From: an uncultured Eubacteriales bacterium
Lineage (GTDB): Bacteria; Bacillota; Clostridia; Oscillospirales; Butyricicoccaceae
NCBI GenBank assembly: GCA_910586105.1
Contig: CAJUGU010000017.1
Span: 1 to 42,284, forward strand
DNA: 42,284 nt
Direction of reading: 5' to 3'
The position numbers were made by a program, and so were the translations under genes. Below the pieces are notes generated by a model. The model had not been told where the DNA came from, searched no databases, and saw only the letters and a list, made by a program, of their open reading frames with translations. Shown here one piece after another: positions 30,604 through 39,631 of this stretch. The stretch's first letter is position 1; every line of letters starts with the position of its first letter.

Positions 30604-31622
30604 AAGCGGTGATCCTGAAAGCGGTCGGGGAATATGCCGTCGTAGACAAGCCGATGCCGGTGCTGTCGGACCCGTGCGACCTGTTGATCCGGGTGGAGGC
30701 ATCTAGCATTTGCGGTTCTGACGTACATATCTGCGCAAACCCGCCAGGGATACCTGCGGCGCCCGGTACAACGATCGGGCATGAACTGGTCGGCTGCGTC
30801 GTCGAGGCTGGCAGTGCGGCAGCCGAGTTCCGTCCAGGGGATCGGCTGGTGCTCGACAACAACGTCCCCTGTGGGATGTGCTATTACTGCAAAACCGGGC
30901 GTCCGAATTTATGTACGCAGATGCGCACGATAGGGGTGGATGCGGATGGCGCGTTTGCTGAATATGCGGTCATCCCCGCGCGTATGGCGGTCAAAATTGC
31001 GCCGGAGCTGCCAACGGAAACCGCAATTTTTGCAGAGCCGCTCAACTGTGTGATGGGGGCGGTCGATAAGCTGCGTCTGCTGCCTGGGGAAACGGTCCTG
31101 ATCCAGGGGGCGGGGCCAATCGGGCTGTACTTCATCAAGCTGCTCCGGCTGAACGGCGCAGGTAAGATTTTGGTGTCCGAGGTATCTCCATATCGGGCGG
31201 ACTATGCGCGGCGCTGCGGGGCGGACCGCGTGATTGATCCTTCGAAAGAATCGCTTGCTGCGGTTGTGCGGGAAGAAACGGACGGCCTGGGCGCAGACGC
31301 GGCGGTCGACGCGGTCGGCATTCTGCTTCCCGATTGTATCGCTGCGGTGCGCGGCGGCGGCCGTATCCTGCTGTTCGGGAACAATTCCGCAGCGCAGCAG
31401 GCCATTTGTCAGGCGGATATCACACGGAAGGAGCTGACCATACTGGGCAGTTACGTTGGGCCGCATACGCTTCCGATGACGGTCCGGCTGCTGAAGAGCG
31501 GACGGTTGGAGCTGGGCGGGCTGATTACGCACCGGCTTACGCTTTCGGATTTTGCGGTCGGGATGGAGGCCATGCGGCGCGGGGAAGCAATTGAGGTAAT
31601 TCTTACGCCCGACATGGATTAG
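30600..31622 (+). CDS. Zinc-dependent alcohol/polyol dehydrogenase (MDR family)
   Basis: 340 residues; ATG 30600 overlaps the previous stop. Medium-chain dehydrogenase: catalytic zinc ligands C-G-S-D-V-H near 38 and G-H-E near 60; structural zinc cysteines in P-C-G-M-C-Y-Y-C then C near 90-104; Rossmann G-A-G-P-I-G near 167. Sorbitol/threonine-dehydrogenase-like branch. It would oxidise or reduce a polyol or sugar hydroxyl with NAD(P). Coupling to the IolG-like enzyme suggests consecutive redox steps on the same substrate. Confidence 0.9.
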   Translation: MKAVILKAVGEYAVVDKPMPVLSDPCDLLIRVEASSICGSDVHICANPPGIPAAPGTTIGHELVGCVVEAGSAAAEFRPGDRLVLDNNVPCGMCYYCKTGRPNLCTQMRTIGVDADGAFAEYAVIPARMAVKIAPELPTETAIFAEPLNCVMGAVDKLRLLPGETVLIQGAGPIGLYFIKLLRLNGAGKILVSEVSPYRADYARRCGADRVIDPSKESLAAVVREETDGLGADAAVDAVGILLPDCIAAVRGGGRILLFGNNSAAQQAICQADITRKELTILGSYVGPHTLPMTVRLLKSGRLELGGLITHRLTLSDFAVGMEAMRRGEAIEVILTPDMD

Positions 31623-31637
31623 GCTGGTTTGCCCCCC

Positions 31638-31725
31638 TGAGAAATGCTGGCGAAGTATGGCGGCGTCAGACCCGGACGAATGGCGTTTGAACGGTTTCCG
31701 AACAGGTCGAAAGAAAAAATATACG
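31638..31725 (+). ncRNA. Structured leader element 2, related to 29461-29547
   Basis: The stretch before the binding-protein gene aligns with the first leader over ~75 bases: C-C-T-G-A-G-A-A-A-T-G-C-T-G-G, then C-G-A-A-G, A-T-G-G-C-G-G-C, C-C-C-G, and further matches to C-G-A-A-A-G. The outer CTGA/TCAG pairing is kept but the outermost stem is weaker. It lies inside the operon, where a binding-protein gene usually needs extra expression, so it could regulate or stabilise that segment. Confidence 0.45.
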
Positions 31726-31743
31726 GTGAAAAAGGAGTTTACA

Positions 31744-32772
31744 ATGAAAAAAAAGATTTTTGCAATGTTGATCGCTGTGGCGATGTTAACGGCCCTTACT
31801 GCGTGCGGCAGTCCCTCGGACAGCGCTACAAATGACAACAGCGGCACAGCGGCGGCAGAACCGGCTGCGCAGCCGCAGGGAACCGTAGAGGATTACAGCG
31901 ACTGTACCGTTTCCGTTATCCTGAAAACCCTGTCCAGCGAATACTGGGGCTATGTGGTGGCCGGTATCCGCCATGCGGAATCCGATCTCGGCTGCACGGT
32001 CGACCTGAAAGGCCCGCCGTCCGAGACTTCCTACGATGAACAGATGGCTATGATTGAGACAACCCTTGGCCGCGAGGACATCCAGGCGATTGCAGTGGCC
32101 CCGCTCCAGCCGGATATGGCGGCGACCATGCTCTCAACGGCCCAAATCCCGGTGCTAGCGGTCGATACCCGGATCGAAGGGACGGACAACGTGCTGAGCT
32201 TTGTCGGCACCGACCACCAGACAGCGGCTTATGAAGGCGCAAAGGTATTGTGCGAGCAGCTGGGCGAAGGCTGTAAGGTTGCTCTCATTCAGGGCGTTCA
32301 GGGCGACACGACCAATACGGCGCGCTTTACCGGCTTTGAGGAAGGCGCGAAGGCCGCGGGTGCGGAAATCGTTGACGTGCAGTACTGCAACGCGATGGAG
32401 GATCAGGCCCGCAACTGCATGGACGCGATTCTTGTACGGTTCCAGACCCCCGGGGATGTGGATGCGGTCTTTGTCTGCAACGACGGCTGCGCCCAGGCCG
32501 CAACGCTGGCGCTGGAGGAGGCTGGCCGGGATGACATTCTGGTTTGCGGCTATGACGGCATCAGCTCGGGGGTACAAGCCATTATCGACGGCAAAATGGC
32601 GGCTTCGGTTGCGCAGGATCCCTACAACATTGGTTATCAGTGCGTTGTCGCACTGTGCAAGGCAGCAAAAGGGGAAAGCATCAACACGGAAATTGATACG
32701 GGCAGCCACCTGATTACATCCGAAAACGCCGAAAGCTATCTGCAAGAACTGAACGGCTGGCTCGATAAGTAG
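31744..32772 (+). CDS. Sugar ABC transporter substrate-binding lipoprotein
   Basis: 342 residues from ATG 31744 with AAGGAG. Lipoprotein signal: K-K-K then a hydrophobic stretch and L-T-A-C at ~18-21 (Cys lipidated). After a Ser/Ala/Thr/Gln linker comes a type-I periplasmic-binding fold like ribose/allose-binding proteins: V-S-V-I-L-K-T near 57, Y-W-G-Y-V-V-A-G-I, I-Q-A-I-A-V-A-P near 118, V-L-A-V-D-T-R near 145, F-V-G-T-D, G-V-Q-G-D-T-T, D-A-V-F-V-C-N-D and V-C-G-Y-D-G near 260. It would bind a sugar outside the membrane and hand it to a permease, but no permease or ATPase gene is in the window. Confidence 0.9.
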   Translation: MKKKIFAMLIAVAMLTALTACGSPSDSATNDNSGTAAAEPAAQPQGTVEDYSDCTVSVILKTLSSEYWGYVVAGIRHAESDLGCTVDLKGPPSETSYDEQMAMIETTLGREDIQAIAVAPLQPDMAATMLSTAQIPVLAVDTRIEGTDNVLSFVGTDHQTAAYEGAKVLCEQLGEGCKVALIQGVQGDTTNTARFTGFEEGAKAAGAEIVDVQYCNAMEDQARNCMDAILVRFQTPGDVDAVFVCNDGCAQAATLALEEAGRDDILVCGYDGISSGVQAIIDGKMAASVAQDPYNIGYQCVVALCKAAKGESINTEIDTGSHLITSENAESYLQELNGWLDK

Positions 32773-33145
32773 CCGGGAATCACCGCATTCCCCGGCAGCA
32801 GCGTTCCCGCGCGGCGTACGGGCGCGGCTTTCGGGAAAGCTCCGGAGGAAAAGAGGTGATGTGCCGGTCCCAATGGCAGTGTCACCGGGCAAGCAGCTCT
32901 CATGCTTCCCGGAATAAACTTCAGAGCCGCCCGGCTCTAACCTACGTCATGGTTCCCTTCTCACGGGCGCTCTATCGGGCCAGAAGTCAGAGTTACCCTA
33001 CATCGGCAGGACTCTGCCCTGCACCCGGCCCCTGCGCGGGGCGGCGCAAATGGAACATGTATCTCTCTTTCAAGGGGCCCCAGAGCGCTTGTGCCGTTGT
33101 ACTTTTCGTGGCCCCTTGCAATTTTATCTGGAATGAAGGAACGGT
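32773..33145. other. Non-coding gap with inverted repeats inside the sugar cluster
   Basis: No ORF with a ribosome binding site. Short hairpins: a CCGGGAAT/ATTCCCCGG pair near 32774-32796, GAGCCG/CGGCTC near 32926-32939, and CAAGGGGCC (33071-33079) with GGCCCCTTG (33110-33118). ABC permease/ATPase genes would normally follow a binding protein, so this may be a deletion scar. The final pair might also act as a leader hairpin for the next gene. Confidence 0.45.
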
Positions 33146-34294
33146 ATGCTTATGAAAAAAATCAAAATTGGCTTGATCGGGGCCGGGTTTATGGGGCGCA
33201 CACACGCGGCGGCTTACCGGTCGATCAACAATGTTTTCGGCGACGAGGTCGTGCCGGAACTGTCGGCGGTTGCCGATGTAAACGCGGACAACGCAAAGGC
33301 GCTGGCGGAAAAATATGGGGTTCAGCGCTGGTGTACTGACTGGAACGAGATTGCAGCAGACCCGGAAATTGAGCTAGTAGATATTACTACGCCGAACGCG
33401 TCGCATTGCCCGATTGCGGTGAAAGCGGCGGCGCACGGGAAGCACGTCTACTGCGAAAAGCCGTTGTCCATGACGGCGGCAGAGGCGGTGAAAGCCACAG
33501 AAGCAGTGGAAAAAGCGGGGATTATTACCTCCGTCGGGTTTAATTATGTACGCAACCCCATCCAGCAGTATGTGCGCGAGCTGCTCCGCTCCGGCGCGCT
33601 GGGTACGGTGGTGAATTTCCGCGGCATGTATGACCAGGATTATTACAACGACCCGGAGCAACTGCATGAATGGCGGATGTTCAAATCCGCGTCGGCTTCC
33701 GGCGCGCTGGGGGATCTTGCCAGCCATACCCTCTCCCTGTCGCAGTACCTGATCGGCGATATCGCCGAGGTCTGCGGCATGACAAAAATCATCGTGCCCG
33801 AGCGCCCGGATCCCAAGGAACCGTCCCGGATGCTGCCGGTTGAAAACGACGATGTTGTACAGTTTCTGTTCAATTTCGAAAACGGGGCCTGCGGAGCGAT
33901 TTTCTCCAACCGGCTGGCGGCAGGCCGCAAAATGTCGCTTGGCTATGAAATTCAGCTGACAAACGGCTGTATCGTATATAATCAGGAAAACCAGAACCAG
34001 GTGCAGATTTACCGCCACGACGACGACAAGCGAGAACGCGGTTTCAAAACGGTGCTGATTGCGCCCGGGCACGGAGAATATGGCCGGTTTTACGGCGGCG
34101 CGGGCATCTGCCTCGGATATGCCGATCAGAAAACCATTGAGGCTTATCACACCTTGAAATGTGTGGCAGAAGGCGTTCCCTGCGAGATCGATTTCCGGTT
34201 TGGAATGAAAATCATGCAGGTGATTGACGCCGTGCTGGAATCGGCGGAGACCCGGCAATGGGTTAAAATACAGGAAAGGGGCGGCAGTCAATGA
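33146..34294 (+). CDS. Gfo/Idh/MocA-family oxidoreductase
   Basis: 382 residues from ATG 33146 with AAGGA; a second in-frame ATG lies two codons on. Rossmann G-L-I-G-A-G-F-M-G near 9, C-E-K-P-L-S near 98 with the family Lys, and G-D-L-A-S-H-T-L-S near 190 where the His is the probable catalytic residue. Compared with the first dehydrogenase it is longer, with an insert around 205-235 (E-R-P-D-P-K-E-P-S). NAD(P)-dependent oxidation of a sugar or sugar acid is expected. Its last codons overlap the isomerase start (ATGA), so the two probably act in sequence. Confidence 0.88.
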   Translation: MLMKKIKIGLIGAGFMGRTHAAAYRSINNVFGDEVVPELSAVADVNADNAKALAEKYGVQRWCTDWNEIAADPEIELVDITTPNASHCPIAVKAAAHGKHVYCEKPLSMTAAEAVKATEAVEKAGIITSVGFNYVRNPIQQYVRELLRSGALGTVVNFRGMYDQDYYNDPEQLHEWRMFKSASASGALGDLASHTLSLSQYLIGDIAEVCGMTKIIVPERPDPKEPSRMLPVENDDVVQFLFNFENGACGAIFSNRLAAGRKMSLGYEIQLTNGCIVYNQENQNQVQIYRHDDDKRERGFKTVLIAPGHGEYGRFYGGAGICLGYADQKTIEAYHTLKCVAEGVPCEIDFRFGMKIMQVIDAVLESAETRQWVKIQERGGSQ

Positions 34295-35226
34295 AGATAG
34301 GGCTGGTAACAGACTGTTTGGGGGATCAGCCCTTTGAAGAGCTGTTGAAAACCTGCCGCAGCCTGGGGATTACGCAGGTAGAACTGGGCGTTGGGAACTG
34401 GTCCGAGGCGCCCCATGTTGCGTTGGATACGCTGCTGGAAAGCGAGGCCATGCGGGAGGAGATGAAAGAGCAGCTGCAGGCGTATGGCATTTCGATCTCG
34501 GCGTTCAACTGTTCGGGAAACCCGCTGGCCCCGGGCGAATGGGGCAAACGAGAGGATGCCGTTACCCGCAAATGCTTTCAGCTCAGCGAATATTTCGGGC
34601 TGGATACGGTGGTGATGATGTCCGGGTTGCCCGGTGGCGGATCGGAAGACTGTTATCCCAATTGGGTGGTGACCTCGTGGCCGCCGGAGACGCAGGAAAT
34701 GCTGCGCTATCAATGGAATACGGTTGCCATCCCATACTGGCGTGAGCTGGTGAAAATTGCAGCCGCGCATGGCGTCACGCGCCTTGCTCTGGAGCCGCAT
34801 GGGTGCCAGCTGGTACATGATGTAGAGAACTTCTATCGTCTGCGGGACGCCTGTGGCGGGGATCCGGCAATCGGGTTTAACCTAGACCCCAGCCATCTGT
34901 TCTGGATGGGGGCGGACCCCCTTGCCGTTGCGCGGGAGTTGGGGAAGGCGGTTTACCATGTACATATCAAGGATGTCCGCGTGGAAAAGCCAGCCGCGCT
35001 GAACACCCTTATGGATGGAAAGAACGTGTTGGAATATGCCAAGCGCTCCTGGAATTTTGCGATTCCCGGCTATGGCCATGACGAGCGCTGGTGGCGGGAA
35101 TTCCTGGTTACCCTCAAAATGGCCGGATATGACGGCGTGCTGTCGATTGAGCACGAAGATTATACGATGGATACGCTGGTAGGGCTGCGGAAAACGGTGA
35201 AGCTGCTGCACGACAACATCGTGTAG
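34291..35226 (+). CDS. Sugar phosphate isomerase/epimerase (xylose-isomerase-like TIM barrel)
   Basis: 311 residues; ATG 34291 overlaps the previous stop. TIM-barrel enzyme of the COG1082 type: V-E-L-G-V-G near 30, the strand I-S-I-S-A-F-N-C-S-G-N-P-L near 70, then metal-ligand-like residues in A-L-E-P-H (Glu) near 170, F-N-L-D-P-S-H (Asp, His) near 195, V-H-I-K-D-V near 225 and S-I-E-H-E-D near 285. It would use a divalent metal to move a carbonyl or invert a stereocentre. With a keto-forming dehydrogenase directly upstream, a keto-sugar is the likely substrate. Confidence 0.88.
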   Translation: MKIGLVTDCLGDQPFEELLKTCRSLGITQVELGVGNWSEAPHVALDTLLESEAMREEMKEQLQAYGISISAFNCSGNPLAPGEWGKREDAVTRKCFQLSEYFGLDTVVMMSGLPGGGSEDCYPNWVVTSWPPETQEMLRYQWNTVAIPYWRELVKIAAAHGVTRLALEPHGCQLVHDVENFYRLRDACGGDPAIGFNLDPSHLFWMGADPLAVARELGKAVYHVHIKDVRVEKPAALNTLMDGKNVLEYAKRSWNFAIPGYGHDERWWREFLVTLKMAGYDGVLSIEHEDYTMDTLVGLRKTVKLLHDNIV

Positions 35227-35852
35227 AAAACACAGCCGGCCCCAAATACCAGTTTTCCCGGAGCCTGCTTGCAGCCGACGTGCCAAGCCTATAGCCATTT
35301 ATATAAACGGAAACGTGGATAGAAAACCTAAAATACAGGATGCCAAACACAACATCTGCCGCGGCAAGCGCAAAGAAATCGACAGAACGGAAAAACCGGT
35401 CATGCCCGCTGGGCGAAACAGGCTTTGGAAGCGGTAGGCCGCCGCCCTGATACAGCCATCTGAAATTCTCCTTATTTGCTTTTGGGATAGCCCCGGATTC
35501 TTTGGATCCCGGGGCTTCCCTGCATCTGGGCAAGGCGGCGCGTCAGCCGCGACGGCCCCCTGCTTTTCCGGTAACGGTGCAGCGGAATACCTTACCGCTT
35601 CTTTTCTCTCTGTAATATACATTCCCGACGGCTAGATCGGCACTGCCTCTCATGGCGCTTTGCAGTCTGTAAGATTCTGTAAGATGCCGTGATTTGATAG
35701 AGACGATTGAACATGCTGACGATTTTCAAGCCGGGCTTAGGGCTGGATTTTACCAGATGCAAATTCTATCCAAAAATGGCTCCCTATTTTTCAGGATTTT
35801 TATGCGGCCAGCCAAAACTTTAGCAAATTAAAGGATTGGAGCAAAAAAAGTG
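35227..35852. other. Non-coding region between the sugar cluster and gdhA
   Basis: No gene with a ribosome binding site in either strand; the small minus-strand frames look like chance. One hairpin: GCCCCGG/CCGGGGC near 35491-35516, without a T-tract. Towards gdhA the DNA is AT-rich (35700-35850) with no further motif that I can name. Confidence 0.6.
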
Positions 35853-35881
35853 TTGTCTGGCGGCGGGATGGGTGGTAAAAT
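35853..35881 (+). promoter_or_regulatory. Promoter of gdhA
   Basis: TTGTCT (35853-35858), 17-base spacer, TAAAAT (35876-35881) with an extended TGG. About 50 bases before the start. Confidence 0.7.
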
Positions 35882-35933
35882 ATCATTGTTCACAAGGTAA
35901 ATCTTAATAATATATGTTGGAGGTCAGTTCAGA

Positions 35934-37283
35934 ATGTCTTTGAAAAACGCATACCTGTGCCGGGTCTATGAAGGTCTTGCCCAGCGCAACGCACACGAAC
36001 CCGAATTCCTTCAGGCAGTCCGCGAAGTCTTTGAATCCCTCGAGCCGGTCGTCGAAGCCCGCCCCGAGATCGAAAAGAACGGTATCATGGAGCGCATCGT
36101 GGAGCCGGAGCGCATCTTGAACTTCCGCGTTTCATGGGTCGACGACAGTGGCAAGGTACAGGTCAACCGCGGCTGGCGTATCCAGTTCAATTCCGCGATC
36201 GGCCCCTACAAGGGCGGCCTGCGCCTGCATCCCTCGGTCAACCAGTCCATCATTAAGTTCCTCGGCTTCGAGCAGATTTTCAAGAACAGCCTGACCGGCC
36301 TGCCCATGGGCGGCGGCAAGGGCGGCTCCGACTTCGACCCGAAGGGCAAGAGCGACAACGAGATCATGAAGTTCTGCCAGTCCTTCATGACCGAGCTTTC
36401 CAGGCACATCGGCGCGGACACCGACGTCCCGGCGGGCGATATCGGCACTGGCGCGCGCGAGATCGGTTTCATGTTCGGCCAGTACAAGCGCCTGCGCAAC
36501 GAGTTCACCGGCGTACTCACCGGCAAGGGCCTGTCCTACGGCGGTTCGCTGGCCCGCACCGAAGCGACCGGCTACGGCGTCTGCTACTACATGAATGAAA
36601 TGCTCAAGGATAAATCGACCTCCTTCGAGGGCAAGAACGTCGTCATTTCCGGTTCCGGCAACGTCGCGATCTACGCCAACCAGAAGGCGACCCAGCTCGG
36701 CGGCAAGGTCATTGCGATGAGCGACTCCAACGGCTATATCGTCGATGAAAACGGCATCGATTACAAGGTCATGAAAGAAATCAAGGAGGTCAAGCGCGAC
36801 CGCATCAAGACCTACCTGAACTACGTCCCGACCGCAAAATACGTCGAGGGCTGCCGCGGCATCTGGAGCGTCAAGTGCGATATCGCCCTGCCCTGCGCCA
36901 CCCAGAACGAGCTGAACGGCGACGAGGCCAAGCAGCTGATCGCCAACGGCTGCATCGCGATTGCCGAGGGCGCGAATATGCCCTGCACCCCCGAAGCGGT
37001 CGAAGCCTTCCAGGCGGCGGGCGTCGCTTTTGGCCCGGCGAAGGCTGCAAACGCGGGCGGCGTTGCGACCTCCGGTCTGGAAATGAGCCAGAACAGCCAG
37101 CGCCTGTCGTGGACCTTCGACGAGGTCGACGCCAAGCTGCACCAGATCATGGTGAACATTTACGCGGCGTGCAAGGATGCCAGCGAACGCTACGGCATGG
37201 CGGGCAACCTCGTTGCAGGCGCGAATATCGCGGGCTTTGAAAAGGTCTGCGATGCAATGATCTGGCAGGGCGTCGCATACTAA
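35934..37283 (+). CDS. gdhA: NADP-type glutamate dehydrogenase
   Basis: 449 residues, the usual length of hexameric bacterial GDH; ATG 35934 with GGAGGTCAG. Interconverts 2-oxoglutarate plus ammonium and glutamate. Visible: G-P-Y-K-G-G-L-R near 90 with the substrate-binding Lys, L-P-M-G-G-G-K-G-G-S-D-F-D-P-K-G-K near 120 with the catalytic Lys, D-V-P-A-G-D-I-G-T-G near 160, the nucleotide fold G-S-G-N-V-A-I-Y near 240, and E-G-A-N-M-P-C-T-P near 345. The long spacing and strong site suggest high expression. Likely the main ammonium-assimilating enzyme together with citrate synthase. Confidence 0.96.
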   Translation: MSLKNAYLCRVYEGLAQRNAHEPEFLQAVREVFESLEPVVEARPEIEKNGIMERIVEPERILNFRVSWVDDSGKVQVNRGWRIQFNSAIGPYKGGLRLHPSVNQSIIKFLGFEQIFKNSLTGLPMGGGKGGSDFDPKGKSDNEIMKFCQSFMTELSRHIGADTDVPAGDIGTGAREIGFMFGQYKRLRNEFTGVLTGKGLSYGGSLARTEATGYGVCYYMNEMLKDKSTSFEGKNVVISGSGNVAIYANQKATQLGGKVIAMSDSNGYIVDENGIDYKVMKEIKEVKRDRIKTYLNYVPTAKYVEGCRGIWSVKCDIALPCATQNELNGDEAKQLIANGCIAIAEGANMPCTPEAVEAFQAAGVAFGPAKAANAGGVATSGLEMSQNSQRLSWTFDEVDAKLHQIMVNIYAACKDASERYGMAGNLVAGANIAGFEKVCDAMIWQGVAY

Positions 37284-37490
37284 GCAAACGCCCTCTGATA
37301 AAGGGATGTTTCACCGTCTCTGCCGCCGGTTTCGATCCGGCACAGCAGAATATGGGAATGCGGATGGCCCAAAGCAGGAACGAGTGGGCGCGCAGGCGGT
37401 CCGGCGCGGTCGGAAATCTCCGCGGCGGCTCCGGAAAGCGCGCGCAGTCTCCACCTTTCCGGACGTCTCCCCTTGATCGCATGGTTTTAC
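37284..37490. other. Untranslated tail of gdhA
   Basis: No ORF of note. A GCCGG-TTTCGAT-CCGGC hairpin near 37323-37339 looks like a tRNA T-arm at first sight, but no tRNA surrounds it. The terminator at 37491 closes the region. Confidence 0.55.
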
Positions 37491-37524
37491 CCGGCGGGAA
37501 GCCTGTTGCTTCCCGCCGGTTTTT
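37491..37524 (+). terminator. Terminator downstream of gdhA
   Basis: CCGGCGGGAAGC and GCTTCCCGCCGG arms with a five-base loop, followed by TTTTT. Confidence 0.93.
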
Positions 37525-37641
37525 CTGCCTTTTGGGGGGGTTCCACAAAATTTCACCGCCCGGCTTGTGTGTTTCTACAAGGCTCCCAAATTTGCGGCGA
37601 AAATTTTTTCGGCCGGAACGGCAGGTTTTTACAAATTCCCC

Positions 37642-37669
37642 TTGCAATACCTGTAGTTTCTTGTATAAT
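37642..37669 (+). promoter_or_regulatory. Promoter of pgcA
   Basis: TTGCAA (37642-37647), 16-base spacer, TATAAT (37664-37669). About 80 bases before the start. Confidence 0.75.
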
Positions 37670-37750
37670 TTTAACTAGGATGCTTTGCGCGCCTGCGGAA
37701 GAGGGCGCTCTGGTATCTGTGGAAATTTGAAATGAAGGTGGATGAACAAC

Positions 37751-39478
37751 ATGGATTATGTAAAAGAATATGAGCGCTGGCTCGCCTCCCCTGCGCTGAA
37801 CGCGGACGAACGCGCCGAACTGGAAGCGATCAAGGGCAACGACGGCGAGATTGAAAGCCGCTTTTTTGCGCCCCTTTCCTTCGGCACCGCCGGTCTGCGC
37901 GGCGTGTTGGGCGTCGGACTGTACCGCATGAACCGCTTCACCGTCGGCGCGGCGACGCAGGGGCTTGCAAATCTGATCGTTTCCAACGGCGAAGACGCGA
38001 TGAAGCGCGGCGTTGCCATTGCGTATGACTCCCGCCATATGTCGCCCGAATTCGCGCAGCTGTGCGCCTGCATCCTCGCCGAAAACGGCATTCAGGTGCG
38101 CCTGTATGACGAACTGCGCCCAACCCCGGAACTGTCCTTTGCGATCCGGCATTACGGCACGATCGCGGGCATCAATATCACCGCCTCCCACAACCCGAAG
38201 GAATACAACGGCTATAAGGTCTATTGGGAAGACGGCGCGCAGCTGCCCCCCGCCGAGGCCGACGTTGTCGCCAAGGAAATGGGCGCGCTCGATTTGTTCC
38301 AGGATGTCAAGATCGGCGATTTTGACAAGTATTTGGCGTCCGACCGTATCATCATGCTTGGCAGGGAGACCGACGAGGCCTACCTCGGCGAAGTGCTCAA
38401 GGTCGCGGTCAATCCCGACTGCGTGAAGGAAGTCGCGGACGACTTCAAGCTGATCTACACCCCGTTCCACGGCGCGGGCTACCGGCTGGTACCGGAAATT
38501 TTGAAGCGCATCGGCTACAAGCACATTATTTGCGAGCCGCACCAGATGGTCATTGACGGCGATTTTCCGACCGTCGCCTCCCCGAACCCGGAGAATAAGG
38601 AAGGCTTCACGCAGGCGATCGAGCTGGCGAAGGAAAACGGCGTCGACCTCATTATCGGCACCGACCCCGACGCCGACCGCACCGGCATCGTCCTCAAGGA
38701 TAAGACGGGCGAATATATCACCCTGTCCGGCAACCAGGTCGGCGTGCTGCTGATCGATTACATCATCACCGCGCGGCGGCTCACCAACACCATGCCCGAG
38801 CATCCGGCAGTCCTCAAGTCGATCGTGAGCACCGAAATGGCGCGCTCGGCGGCGGAAAAGAACAACGTTGCATGCTTTGATACCTTCACCGGCTTTAAGT
38901 TCCTTGCCGAAAAGATCAAGGAGTTCGAGCGCACCGGTTCGCACCAGTACCTGTTCGCATTCGAGGAGAGCTACGGCTACCTGTCCGGCGATTACGCCCG
39001 CGACAAGGACGCTGTGACCGCCTCCATGCTGATTGCCGAAATGGCGGCGTATTACCGCACGAAGGGCATGACCCTGTATGACGCAATGGAAACCATGTAT
39101 GAAAAATACGGTTATTATTGCGAGCAGACCATTTCGATCACCATGCCGGGCGTTGCGGGCCTGACCCGTATGCAGGAGCTGATGGCCGAGCTGCGCGCGA
39201 CCCCGCTGACCGACGTTGCAGGCAACAAGGTCGAATATGTCCGCGATTATCAGCCGGGTACCCGTACCAACGTCGCGACCGGCGAGACCGAACAGATCGA
39301 GCTCAAGGGCCAGAACGTGCTGTATTACGAGCTGGAAGGCGGCACGTCCTTCATCATCCGCCCGTCCGGCACCGAACCCAAGGTCAAGGTCTATATCATG
39401 GCGAAGGCGGAAGACAAGGCGGCAGCTGCGGCAAAGGTCGAAAAGCTGGCGGCGGCTTCCCGGGAGATCGTCAAGTAA
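37751..39478 (+). CDS. pgcA: Phosphoglucomutase/phosphomannomutase (alpha-D-phosphohexomutase)
   Basis: 575 residues from ATG 37751, with AGGTGG nine bases upstream; an ATG at 37742 lies directly on that site and is less likely. Interconverts glucose-1- and glucose-6-phosphate. Domains: substrate entry F-G-T-A-G-L-R-G near 45; phosphoserine loop I-T-A-S-H-N-P near 143; metal loop G-T-D-P-D-A-D-R near 300; sugar loop F-E-E-S-Y-G-Y near 400; phosphate loop R-P-S-G-T-E-P-K near 537. It supplies UDP-glucose and cell-wall precursors and links glycogen to glycolysis. Monocistronic, with its own promoter and terminator. Confidence 0.95.
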   Translation: MDYVKEYERWLASPALNADERAELEAIKGNDGEIESRFFAPLSFGTAGLRGVLGVGLYRMNRFTVGAATQGLANLIVSNGEDAMKRGVAIAYDSRHMSPEFAQLCACILAENGIQVRLYDELRPTPELSFAIRHYGTIAGINITASHNPKEYNGYKVYWEDGAQLPPAEADVVAKEMGALDLFQDVKIGDFDKYLASDRIIMLGRETDEAYLGEVLKVAVNPDCVKEVADDFKLIYTPFHGAGYRLVPEILKRIGYKHIICEPHQMVIDGDFPTVASPNPENKEGFTQAIELAKENGVDLIIGTDPDADRTGIVLKDKTGEYITLSGNQVGVLLIDYIITARRLTNTMPEHPAVLKSIVSTEMARSAAEKNNVACFDTFTGFKFLAEKIKEFERTGSHQYLFAFEESYGYLSGDYARDKDAVTASMLIAEMAAYYRTKGMTLYDAMETMYEKYGYYCEQTISITMPGVAGLTRMQELMAELRATPLTDVAGNKVEYVRDYQPGTRTNVATGETEQIELKGQNVLYYELEGGTSFIIRPSGTEPKVKVYIMAKAEDKAAAAAKVEKLAAASREIVK

Positions 39479-39513
39479 ACATCCGGTATCCCGGATTCTT
39501 CAGCACTCTGCCA

Positions 39514-39551
39514 CAGGGGAAGGTTTTCCTTCCCCTGCGTTTCTGTTTCCT
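39514..39551 (+). terminator. Terminator of pgcA
   Basis: CAGGGGAAGG (39514-39523), TTTT loop, CCTTCCCCTG (39528-39537), then CGTTTCTGTTT. Confidence 0.85.
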
Positions 39552-39631
39552 CCAACGTAACTCCACGCGATTGGAAGGAGCTGCACAAACGCGGCGGGTG
39601 TGCTATCCGAATAAAAAACGGAGGTGTTACC

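Noticed and set aside
35227..35533. Minus-strand frames after the isomerase gene
   Set aside because: They overlap the isomerase antisense, lack ribosome binding sites and show no conserved pattern.
37317..37345. tRNA T-arm-like hairpin
   Set aside because: The loop does not fit the T-loop consensus in register and no acceptor, D or anticodon arms flank it.
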